Assembly: GCF_030272615.1 (NCBI RefSeq)
Contig: NC_081409.1
Span: 208,551,190 to 208,615,189 of the forward strand
Direction of reading: 5' to 3'
DNA length: 64,000 nucleotides
Source of the DNA: Cryptomeria japonica
Taxonomy: Eukaryota > Streptophyta > Pinopsida > Cupressales > Cupressaceae
Positions 11,649-21,433 of this stretch are shown piece by piece (positions within the stretch are counted from its first letter, which is position 1; every line of letters begins with the position of its first letter). Under the pieces are notes generated by a model, which did no database searches, was not told the DNA's origin, and was given only the letters and a program-made list of their open reading frames with translations. The position numbers were made by a program, and so were the translations under genes.

Positions 11649-12618
11649 ATTTTTGCTAGGAGGAAGGAATTTTGACCATGGAGGAATCTTCCTTTATCAG
11701 AATATATAAATGAAGTATAACATTTAAGTATAAGTGGCATATCAATATTTCTTTTTCCTTTCTTATACTTTAAGTTATATTTCATATATGTCGGCAAGAT
11801 GTTTGAGAGTGGTTTCAGATCTCTAGGAATTATAATGCAAATTCAAGGTTTTAGAAGATCTTTTAAATTTTCAGACAGTCAAATTTCAGGCCATTTCTGG
11901 ATTAGGATGACATTTGTGGATTGATGTGAATTTCCAAACTTAGATGATTCTGCATGCTTTCCACTTCTAGAATAGGAGTTTCATACTTAACCATTTTTTT
12001 TATCCAACTTGTCTGCCTTCCGACTCTTCCGGATTTAGAAATGATCTTCAGGAACGTTCAGTCTTCAACATCTTCAGGGATGAACCTACCAAAATAGATT
12101 TTCCCAAATGGTAAGTGTTACAAAATGTTGGGTTTGGACAAAACAGGTCAGGAAAGCACTTGCTAAAAATAGAAACTTACTAAAAATAGAAATTACTAAA
12201 AATAGTAAGTTTGATATTTGGCAAAATGACGACATTCCAGGACTCAGTAAAATCCCTAAAAAATAGGAACTTTCTAAAAATAGAAAGTTGCTCCGTTTTG
12301 GCTCAAATTTTACTAGGAGGTTCCTTGAGAGGTCTTGATTCCAGTGATATGTTCAGTTTTTCCAAAACCCTAACAGAAACCCCTAAAATCTAGGACTAAA
12401 GACAGAAACCCTAAAATTGACGAAACAGGCCCTAGACTTCACCAAATTCACTCAAACGAAAAGCAAACTTAATCAATATGACCCCCAAACACTTGCAAAG
12501 CAGAGAGACTGACGAGACTGTTGCCAAAAGACCCCAAAAACCAAAACAAAAGACCAAGTGGGCCTAAAAGTCGGGGGTCCCCATTTGCAATGGGGCAATG
12601 TTTGAAAACATCACAACA

Positions 12619-13696
12619 GGTACCTTGTCACAATATGTGTGTAGTTGCCCCAAATAAGAGCTTTGGGAACTTGGTCTAACCCTGCCTCTGCATCATGTCC
12701 CCTATTTATAGACTGTCAATTCCCAAAGGGAAACATACATTACTACCTACCATGTTACAATAATTACGAATTAATAACTAGGGTTGCTCATAGTACAGTT
12801 AGGTATTGTCCCTATTTAGGCCTAATCTTAATCCCCTTCCAATTTTTAGTCTTGGATGGAAGACTTGCTTGTCTAGGGCACGATGATACCATCTCCCTAA
12901 TGCAGCCCAGATTACCAGAACCTCCATCCATTCACCCTTGGGGCTCATCTATCATGAGATGGTTTTACTCCGCGTTCCCTAACAGCATCACACCACTCCT
13001 CAGGAAAAAGAAATCAGAACTGGTTAAGGCATAGGTCTGTAATAGGCCAATATCTTATAATACAATGTCAACATTTTTAATACTGAAGATTTCAGATACA
13101 TATGAAATTTATCTTACAGTTATTAAACACTAATTCACAGCTTAGATGCTTATGGTAATTATAAAGGAAACAAGAGTATTATTGCTCTGATTAGTTCAAC
13201 ACACCAGTCTCTGTCCAGGACAGTATCCGTTGTTATACACCAATTGGATCACAGTTTCGTTCAGACTCAAGCCTGATTCTTCCTTTTTTTTATTCCTATA
13301 TCCTCCTTGTATGAGACGATACTTATATATATCTCTTAAACCTGAATGGTTGTGTCTGCTTGAAAACTAGGGACAAGTCTTCCTTCAATCGTGTCCCCTC
13401 ATAACAAATCGGAGGTATTCATATTGGTGGCTTTAATTAGATAGCATCGCTATATTTGGTTAATATCATGCCTCTAAATAAGATAGCAGTTAGCGGGTGT
13501 AAATGTAAGATATTGTTCTATGTTTGCATTAACTTAGAAATCGATTTACTTAGGGTAATTAGATATAATTATTTTTTCCAGATTAAATTAACAATTATTA
13601 GTAGATCAAATATATATAAATGAATATTATTATTTAATCAATATTTATTGTTGTGAATCAAATATTATTATATCGAATTGATACGGGGACATGACA
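12619..13696 (-). mobile_element. minus-strand LTR/promoter-like fragments, copia-like
   Basis: Read on the minus strand, a possible LTR start TGTCATGTCCCCGTAT is at 13696, an ATATATATAAG TATA box is at about 13323-13333, and TGGTATCATCG at 12881-12891 resembles a plant copia-type primer-binding site. A further TATAAATAGGGG at 12701-12710 indicates a second promoter-like piece that is cut by the Y-right start at 12618. No gag or pol is attached, and the boundaries are weak. Confidence 0.4.
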
Positions 13697-14739
13697 ATAA
13701 TTTGCTCAAACTACAGAGGAATAATTTACTTGTACCTTGATTGAATTCCCTAAGAAGCACTCTATATATAAAATGGTCATTTGTAGGACGATATTTATAA
13801 TAGGCAACAGTAAGATAAAAAAGGAAATCTAAGAAAACAATATATATGGATATTTATCTATACAAGAAAGGGTACCCAAAGACAGTAGCTACCTGGTCAC
13901 AAGACCCTTTTCTGCAAGCAGGCGATACAAAAAATTATATCTGATGCAGCTGTGAACACGAAGAATAGCAAGATAAGACAACAGATTAACAAATGCAACT
14001 ATACCATTCCTAAGAAAATACATCAATTTCAGATTAAACAAGAACTTGCATCTATAGATCAAAATAATAATGCAAAGATGGCGGTTAACAAAAATACCTG
14101 AAGATAAAATGCGGCTGAATTCCGACCAAGTTGCAACCCTTCTAAATAATCACGGCCGAATCAGGAGCCTGCAAAAATTCTAATTATCATCTCATTATAC
14201 ACGTCTGTATATAGCCTACAGCTTTAAAGCGTTTGTCCACATAACAAAACCTAAACATTTCGCCAGAACTAATTTCATTAAAAAAATCTCTGTAAAACAT
14301 AGATTATTCAAAATTACATCAAATTAAAACTAAAAATAATTTACGAATACAAAGTCTACAACGATACTCTTCAACACAACAAATAACAGCCAAGCATTAA
14401 TTACAATCTATAATAAGCTGTGCTGCAGCACAGGGAAAGTTAAAATATGAATAATAATTTATTTTTGTTTCTCCTTCACTGATTCCTCTCACCAGTCCAT
14501 CCATAAACTCCCCCGAGACCCTTTAACTCCAACCATAAGCAGGTACATTATGGGAAAAAACATAAAATTAGATTAGACTAGCAATTGCACCTTGGTGTGC
14601 AATGGGTACGTCGAATAATCTTTTGATAAGTTCAAAATTGTATGGGCAAAGTATAATATTTGAAACAAAGCACAATATAATGTTAATTGAGGTTTCTTCA
14701 AAATTGTTAAAGAAAGCAATTAGAAATAATTCCTCAAAC
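13697..14739. other. non-coding; weak exon-like traces on minus strand
   Basis: No gene can be claimed. On the minus strand, a stretch near 14150-14100 reads DYLEGLQLGRNSAAFYLQ before a GT donor-like site. A possible last exon (about 14030-13895) follows a TTTTCTTAG acceptor and ends in LLAEKGLVTR and a stop. The two do not join in one frame, so this is only a hint of an old gene end. Confidence 0.2.
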
Positions 14740-14921
14740 ACATGTTTTCCCATGGTGTGTAATAATTACAAGATATGCATTGTCCTCAACATAGTAAGGA
14801 AAAAAAAAAATTACAATCTCAAAAGTAGAACATGATGATTGCATACAATGGCTCAATTTGTTTACATTGTACAAAGTTGATGAAATTTATGTTCACTTAG
14901 AGAAATTGAAATCTTGTTAAT

Positions 14922-15220
14922 TGGTAGAGAGTCAAAGATGGCCTTTTGAATGTGTGTTGGGAATTATATCTACCCCATGGGTAACCTAACACTCCATGTT
15001 GTATGCTTGTCAAATGGAATTACCTTCACTTATTTCCTCTCTACCATTTTTTTTAATTGTCCTCTATAGAATGGTAGAGAGCCAAAGATGGTCTTCTAAA
15101 TGTGTGTTGGGAATTATATCTACCCCATGGGTAACCTAACATTCCATTTTGTATGCTCCTCAAATGGAATTACCTTCACTTATTTCCTCTCTACAATTTT
15201 TTTTATTGTCCTCTATAGAT
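14922..15220 (+). repeat. 150-bp tandem duplication
   Basis: Copy 1 (14922-15071) and copy 2 (15072-15220) share GGTAGAGAG...CAAAGATGG, TGTGTTGGGAATTATATC and TACCCCATGGGTAACC. A diverged third relative lies at about 17318-17460 (TGTGTTGGGAGTTTTATG), next to the PPR relics. Confidence 0.85.
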
Positions 15221-15708
15221 GTTGTTGCATGGAGAATCCATTCAAAATTATTGTCAATGTCCTAACAATTTTTTAAAAAACAACTATAAGGTTTTTCCTC
15301 GTGGTGGATGTGGGATTTTTTTTGAGAGGGTATATTCTCCTTTTCTTTAGCCTCACATCTCAATGTGGGGTCTCACACATTACAAGGGACAAAAAAGCAA
15401 ATGAAATGATCTCCACATTGCTTATAACTATCAATCTAACATTGAAGTTATAGGTTTTCATCCATTTGACATTCTTTGATTGAAATGAAATTTAAATTCT
15501 AGTGGCAAGTGTATTACGTAGATATGTATTTGAAAAAAATTATGTATCAAGATATGAAACAACTTTTAGGAAAGCAATGGCCATGAAAGTAGATAGAGGG
15601 GAATATAACAAGAGAGAGAGCGAAAAATAGGAGAGAAAAAGAGTGAAAGGGTGATAGAGGAAACAAGAAGATAAATAGAGAAAAGTAAAGGGAGTGTGTG
15701 TGATAAAG

Positions 15709-15711
<3 letters not shown>

Positions 15712-15748
<37 letters not shown>

Positions 15749-15749
15749 A
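15712..15749. repeat. (GA)n microsatellite
   Basis: A nearly pure GA run lies in a longer purine-rich stretch (15600-15790). The minus-strand frame of Leu/Ser codons here is not a gene. Confidence 0.85.
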
Positions 15750-17317
15750 GTATAAATAGAAATAAATATAGAAAAGAGAGAAACTTTTGATCAACTATTT
15801 TGTTGCCAAAAAGGATCTTTCAAAAATAATATGAAAATCTATTAAAACATGAAAGGCTAAAGAGATTTCATGATATGTTGCGATTAAAATTACCCTCATA
15901 GATGTGTAAGAAAATTGTGGGTGCATAAACAACATATGCAAATAATTTGATAGAATCAACCCAAAGACATGGTTGGTCTCATGGTTTGCTATGAATGCAA
16001 AATATGCATAAAACTAATTTGTTTAAAAGTTCATAAAATCTTTCAAGCGAATGTTCTTGGCACATACAAATTCAATCTCTACAAAAAATTTTTGCTTTCT
16101 ACATGCTTGTGTGAAGACATGAGATTTAGATTAGGGTTTGGCATTTATCAAAGCATAATGCAAGGAAGATTTTTGTTAGATGTTATAGATGCAACTACCT
16201 TGTTGGATATGTATGTAAATTGTGGAACTATTTGCACTTTAACTAACTACCTTGTTGGATATGTATGTAAATTGTGAAACTATTTGCACTTTAACTATTT
16301 GGCATATTGAATTGAGGAGATGTCATCCCATGGAATGCAATGAATGTAGGATATGCATTGTCCTCTACAAAATTGGAAAAAAAAAATTGAAAACCTATAA
16401 TCTAAAATGTAGAAAATACAAGAAATTTGATCTTGATCACTTTTTTGAGAGAGTTGCGGATGAGAGAGGATTGGTAGATGTCTAAAGAGGAATTTAGCTC
16501 TATGTCAATGATATTTCATGATCATTAGATGATGGAATACCCACAATTATAGACACGAAAAAAAATACTGCCACAATTGTTGGTTTATTGAGAAAAAAAT
16601 TAGATTTCAAATCAATTACTAATATAGATGTGTTTGCCTGAATAATGAAATTGCATGTTAGATTAACACAAGTCTAACTACAAACTTAACACCTGAAATA
16701 ATCGCTCCCTTACCCATAGCATTGTTCTTATAATACGCATAGTTGACAAGTAATGTAAATTATACGGAAAATGTCATTGACATTAGTTGATGAGCCATGA
16801 AGGTATAAGAAATTTTATACTTGCAAATAGATACGATCTTCTTTCACTTGGAGATTGGCAACACATCAGTGTCATGAAATGGAACTATAACTTTTTACTA
16901 ACTAAACTCCAAAAATTGTTTGAATTCATCTTTCACAAACTTTCAAAAAACCATTGGTGTGTGCAAGTGGATTGGTAGATGTCATTCATGCTAGATATCC
17001 TTTTTGAAAAATCCATTTTGAATCTTCATACCATGTTGCAAGTTGCTACACTAATGCCGCTAATTAATATGAAATCTTTCACACTATATGAATGCAAATG
17101 CAACACGACTACTCCCACATATTCTTGTTGCATAAGCCCGCTATAAAACACACTTTATTTTGCTCTAATTTAAGTCAATGACTGGAAAATGATTTCATCG
17201 AAGAAACCTAAAAACTAGGGTATTAATGAAGGACATACATCAAGACAAGATATTAAAACTATGAACACATTAACAACTAAGAAAAAAGATATATATGAAA
17301 GGCATTGATGGATATTA

Positions 17318-17460
17318 ATTGATAGAGCTCAAGGTAGCCTTCTGGATCTTTGTGTTGGGAGTTTTATGTTCCACCATGAAAAACCCAACACTCCATGTCT
17401 TGTGCTCTTTTCTTCTTTCCCATTTTTTCTCTTTTGCTATGTAGATGTAGGATGCTTCAA
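17318..17460 (+). repeat. diverged copy of the 150-bp repeat
   Basis: It contains GATAGAGCTCAAGGTAGCC, TGTGTTGGGAG and ACCCAACACTCCATGT, matching the order in the 14922-15220 duplication. Confidence 0.6.
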
Positions 17461-17879
17461 ATCCTTTGGATTTGAAAAAGAGTCTTAGAGAGCTTAGAGA
17501 ATAATTGTGTAAATTTAGTACGACACTAACCAAAAGTAGTTTCTTTTATTAGACATGTTGTTTAATGGTCCAATCTAATTGTAAAAGAGCATTTGAGATG
17601 GTCATTGTTCTCTTTCCTTTTTCAGTTTCCAATTTGCATTTCCTAAGTTCATACTAATTTAGTTGATTTTGAAATTTGAACTAAATCTGAATTCTCTTGT
17701 TTGGTTTAGATTAGAAAATTGACCGATAAAGTAATCCTAGAAAACCTAATGCTAGAGAAATACATCCAATCAAGTTGTAAGCTAGTCTACTTTCATTTTT
17801 TTGGTTGTATGAAAAAGAAAGTAATTTAGAGAACTAGAAAGGTAATATGGCATGGGAAATAGCAAGGAATTTTCCTGTA

Positions 17880-18501
17880 TATTGTCATGCAAACCACTAA
17901 ATCTGATTTTATCTATATCGTGGTCCAAAGCTCTCATTTTGCACAGGTTGGAAAGACAATGACAAAGGTTGCAGAGTTGGCCTTTACATCTACAAAACTT
18001 GAAAGTTTCTAAACCCTTTACAATACATCCATTTTGTGAAAATCCTGCAATCGTGGCATCCCCTGAGGTGACTTCTCTTTTTAGACATTTTGTCAAACAA
18101 TTGGCGTGCCTTGTATATACTTCCACTTTTTGCGTACATGTCTGCCAGGGAAGTTCCAAATACAAAAATAAATTCGCTATCCTTTATCCTATGATGTATG
18201 TCCATACTCTGTTTCAAATCTCTTTAGCATAGGTAGGGAGGATGTTGATGAAGGTTGCGAAGACTGGCTTCACACCCACCAATTGCAATTGCTTGAACAT
18301 TTCTAAAGCCTTCTCAACAAGGCAATTTGTGCATATCCTACAATCATCGAATTTCATGAATGGACTATAGATGATGGATGGAATAGGGCCAATAGAAGCA
18401 TACATGTGGCCTTGTTGTTTGCCATTCCATGCTACTTGCAAACAAATTGCACATGCGTAATCCTCTATGATACCCCTTTGTTCCACATTCGACAATTTCA
18501 T
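17880..18501 (-). pseudogene. PPR-family pseudogene, minus strand
   Basis: PPR text runs from 18501 downward across three frames. It first reads EKALEMFKQLQLVGVKP and FINILPTYAKE. It then reads GTSLADMYAKSGSIYKARQL and FDKMSKK. After a frame change comes DATIAGFSQNGC then VKGLETFK, and later CKMRALDHDIDKI. These match the canonical order 'EALELFRQMQ.GVKP', 'LVDMYAKCG.I..AR.LFDKM', 'AMIAGYSQNG' and 'CAKMGALEHG.EIH' of plant PPR repeats. At least two frameshifts separate the blocks. It probably represents two to three repeats of an organelle-targeted RNA-binding protein, now non-functional. It faces the plus-strand relics at 14.7-17 kb. Confidence 0.8.
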
Positions 18502-18742
18502 TCTTCCGTTTATAAAGCATCACACGATTTCATGGATTGTCACCATTTTCTGGTTAATTATAATATTGAAGTGTAAATAGAAGAGCTCAAAATGTAAACA
18601 GAAGAGCCCAATTAAAGAGAGTGGCGAGAAAAGAGGATTACAGCGATGAACGACTGGACTAATGGACATTTTGACCAAATTTAAAGTTTTCGATTGCAGG
18701 TCGAAGGTTTGGATATGCATGAATTTGTTATTCAATGGCTAT

Positions 18743-18860
18743 CCAGTTCCCTGTGGCAGAAAATGAGAAATTAGCAAACAAAAAAAAGGGAAAATCCTGA
18801 ACCAGTTCCCTATGGCTGAAGACGAGAAATCAGCGAACGAAAAACAAGGAAAATCCTACG
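18743..18860 (+). repeat. 59-bp tandem duplication
   Basis: Two copies of CCAGTTCCCTRTGGC...GGAAAATCCT start at 18743 and 18802. Confidence 0.8.
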
Positions 18861-18869
18861 GTCCAGATG

Positions 18870-19587
18870 GCTTCAATCGTCTTGCAACTCCTGTAGAACA
18901 CTGGCAAATAATGGACTTGGATGCACAACTAGTTTATTCAATTTGAGGAAATTGGGAAGATAATATTTGTATCTAATGATTTTAAATGATTATAACTCAA
19001 ATCAATGATGCAGAAATACCTAAACAAACGTCAGAAGAAATTATATGGAGGACAATGCAAAAAGATTCTGCATCTACATAAACAATCTAAGCTCATTGAT
19101 CTCAGAACAATACAGACAAGAAAGAAAACTTCATAGAAACAATTCATTCTGAACATACTGGCAACCCTAATTGAATGAAGTCAGGAAAATGAAATTTTCC
19201 ACCTACTGGGTAGTTGTTGAACAGAGAGGAATGAATGTCAAAATCGATCGTTGTTATTACTCCATGAACGACTGCTTTCTCTCGTATTGTCTTCTTTTGA
19301 GTGTAGAGATATTTTTATAATTGTTTTCAATGTTTATTTGTTGAGTTTATGATCTTTCCCGACTGCCATTTGTTTTCTATGGGTTCCATTCGTGTGTTTG
19401 TTCCATTGGCTTAAGTTGTATTTTTTGGGGTTTTTTTTTTTGTTTTTGTTGCTTTTTTTTTAGGATTTTACCGTTAGGTAGGACAAATCTAAATATTCCT
19501 ACTCTTAATTACAATATAATACTGGAATTCAGATTTTTAATTTCATCAGATTAAAATAGTATGTGACCAAAAAATTTGTTATAAGTG
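18870..19587. other. non-coding stretch
   Basis: No gene or element motif is visible. It contains T-rich runs near 19420-19460. Confidence 0.45.
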
Positions 19588-19648
19588 CAATATTATGTTT
19601 ACTAATTTCAATTATTCAATATTTTGCAGCAATCAAAATTTATTATTA
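19588..19648 (+). repeat. 61-bp direct repeat, left copy
   Basis: It begins CAATATTATGTTTACTAATT and ends AATTTATTATTA. It matches 21373-21433 at 59 of 61 positions by eye and brackets the LINE-derived segment. It is likely a long target-site duplication. Confidence 0.8.
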
Positions 19649-19739
19649 AAATAGTATATGATCGTGGTTAGTTAATGGGCTTTTAAGGGTTAATCCTTCT
19701 ACGAGGGATTTTGTGTCGGTATGGAAAAAACCAAAGTAA

Positions 19740-20130
19740 GACTAGGTTAAGATCAACTTTGATGGTGCTTCGCGTGGTAACCCTGGTATTTCAAGAGCAG
19801 GATGTATTGGTTGGGATGAAGTAGGAAGGATAGTTGTAAAAGGTGCTTAGAGGTCACCAAATGGAATGAATAATGAGGCAGAAGTGAGAGTTGCATTGAT
19901 GGTAGTTGATCTGGGATGCAATCTTAAAATCCCAAAATTACATTTAGAAAGGGGACTCCAAGTTAGCCACAGATACAATTCCTAGAGGGTCTTTTTAGTG
20001 TTGGCGGATAAATAAATTTATTAATATTATTTGTTCAAAACTTAATTCCTTTCAAGATTTTAAAATTTTGCACATTCGAAGGGAAGGCAATAGGGAGGTA
20101 GAGACTTTGTTCAACTAGGGGTGTGAGTTG
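19740..20130 (+). pseudogene. RNase H domain of a LINE
   Basis: In one frame, codons from 19749 read KINFDGASRGNPGISRAGC, the standard RNase H start, with the first catalytic Asp at 19761. NNEAEVRVALMVVD follows, carrying the second acidic residue near 19881. An in-frame TAG lies between them. After a one-base shift the text reads KGDSKLATDTI (catalytic Asp near 19954). The domain would degrade RNA in the RNA:DNA hybrid during retrotransposition. Stops and a shift make it non-functional. Confidence 0.8.
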
Positions 20131-20298
20131 GATCCTCAAGAGGTTCGTTGGTGGAACAGCTCAGGGGTCGATGTGTCCTGGACAAATTGAGCCAAGTACT
20201 TGGAGATGACATCCCTTGTCCTTTGGAAAGTGCAGTTTAATAAATTTCATTCCCCTTTTTTTCCTCTCTAAGCTAAGCTTATTTTCTCATCATTTATT

Positions 20299-21124
20299 TT
20301 GAGTCGTCACCTTGTTGGATTATTATTGCAAGTGAAATTTGATTGGATGGTTGAAGGGTGGGATGTTTTTTGTCATGTAGATGGGATGGCAGGAACCTCG
20401 AAACCAAAATTTTTAGATTTTTTGATATGTATTATTTCCTTTCGAGTGAAGTTAAACTTGGCATTTTGGAGCGGTGGTGTGGTGTTGAAGTCAGGCTTGC
20501 AAGAACTTGTTTTTAGGTGTTGGAAGTCTGCAATAGAGGCCAATTTCACTCTGCATTCCACCAAAGAGCTATTGGTTTGTTTTGGATGCATTTCTGACAA
20601 GCGTCTGGGTGGAATCTTTCTCTTTGTCGATGATGAGTTCTTGGATATCATGAGGCAAGTATTGGGGCATGCATTCTTGGTGTCTAAGTTCTGTTATAGA
20701 ACAAATATAGACATTGTTTCGATGTTGGTGGCCTGGGGTCTCTCCTTTGGAACAAAATCAGAGGTTGAATGGGTGGTCAAGGTGTGTGTCCCTACTCACT
20801 CATTGTGCAACTTGGTCTCTTTGTTGGAGAGATTTTTTCCAAGGCAAGGCTTGAGGTGCCCCTTTGGGGAAGGTGTAATGCTTGATCGTGTGAATGTGGA
20901 GTATCAATCATTTATACTTTGGAGAGATGGTGTTGATAAAGTGACAAGGACTGAAAAAGGCTCAAGAGCCTTGGGAGGAACTATTGGTTTTCATTCGCTC
21001 TACAGAGGTTGAAAGGTACAAGGCTCGTGAGGCAAACATGAAACAGGACCAGGACAAGAAACCTATTTTAGCAATTGAAGATCAATGGGTGAATAACCTT
21101 GGAAAGAAAATGAAAAACAAGTAG
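20299..21124 (+). pseudogene. extra ORF downstream of the LINE RNase H
   Basis: A long open frame runs to 21012 (first ATG at about 20347; about 220 codons). A frameshift near 20955 is likely, because the alternative frame continues well: EKAQEPWEELLVFIRSTEVE, then ANMKQDQDKKPILAIEDQW, and ends NLGKKMKNK at 21124. I do not recognise a domain. It lies after the RNase H relic and before the 3' tail, so it belongs to the same insertion. Plant LINEs normally end ORF2 with RNase H, so a long downstream frame is unusual. It could be a third ORF or a transduced gene. Confidence 0.5.
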
Positions 21125-21372
21125 GGTTGTTTGTTTTGGGTTTTCTTCCTTTTTGGTAGCTCTGGGTTGAATCAGATACTTAATGTGGTAATGGTTGTCT
21201 GTGTATGGTCCCTATTGGTTTAGTTTTAGTTTCTAAATTTTCTTTGTTTTAGACTTTGGGGTTTATCCCTATTTACTCTAGACATGGTAACTATGTATGC
21301 TTTTACTCTATATATTAATATAAACTATAAAATTATTGACAACAAAAAATCATTATTAGTACTTGTCATAGA

Positions 21373-21433
21373 CAATATTATATTTACTAATTTCAATTAT
21401 TCAATATTTTGCACCAATCAAAATTTATTATTA
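21373..21433 (+). repeat. 61-bp direct repeat, right copy
   Basis: Second copy of 19588-19648, immediately after the LINE tail. Confidence 0.8.

Larger units (their letters stand above)
9490..12618 (-). mobile_element. LTR-like element Y-right, reverse orientation
   Basis: Read on the minus strand from 12618, it starts TGTTGTGATGTTTTCA, then the CCCCATT/AATGGGG palindrome, matching the start of Y-left. It also shares the block at about 11710-11860 with 4490-4610. A telo-box palindrome and TATATAA follow about 2.8 kb inside. The interior differs from Y-left: it carries GGAATT-rich repeats and its own hairpin array at 11371-11648. No protein-coding region is seen, and the 3' boundary near 9490 is a guess. 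Confidence 0.5.
14740..17000 (+). pseudogene. PPR-family relics, plus strand
   Basis: Several decayed copies of the plant PPR motif are visible. The codons from 16320 read DVIPWNAMNVGYAL, matching the typical DVVSWNAMIAGYAQ. Homologous but broken versions read PWCVIITRYALSST near 14751 and VSWFAMNAKYA near 15977. The stretch ending near 16230 includes IYQSIMQGRFLLDVIDATTL then LDMYVNCGTI, the usual 'LVDMYAKCG' region, and is partly duplicated at once (near 16200 and 16252). PPR proteins bind organellar RNA in mitochondria or chloroplasts. This one is interrupted by stops and shifts and is surely dead. Confidence 0.7.
19649..21372 (+). mobile_element. 5'-truncated LINE tail
   Basis: The segment between the 61-bp repeats starts close to an RNase H domain, as in the C-terminus of plant L1-type ORF2. 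It continues into a second coding region and a 3' untranslated region ending in an A/T-rich tail (about 21300-21360). The structure is that of a short LINE insertion that lost its 5' end. The tail is not a pure poly(A). Confidence 0.65.

Noticed and set aside
12645-13034. 129-codon plus-strand frame as a gene
   Set aside because: The minus strand of this stretch has LTR promoter and primer-site features, and the peptide shows no domain.
13895-14165. Spliced minus-strand gene end
   Set aside because: Donor and acceptor-like sites exist but the exon frames do not join; kept only as a low-confidence note.
15540-15794. Leu/Ser-rich minus-strand frame
   Set aside because: It translates a GA microsatellite.
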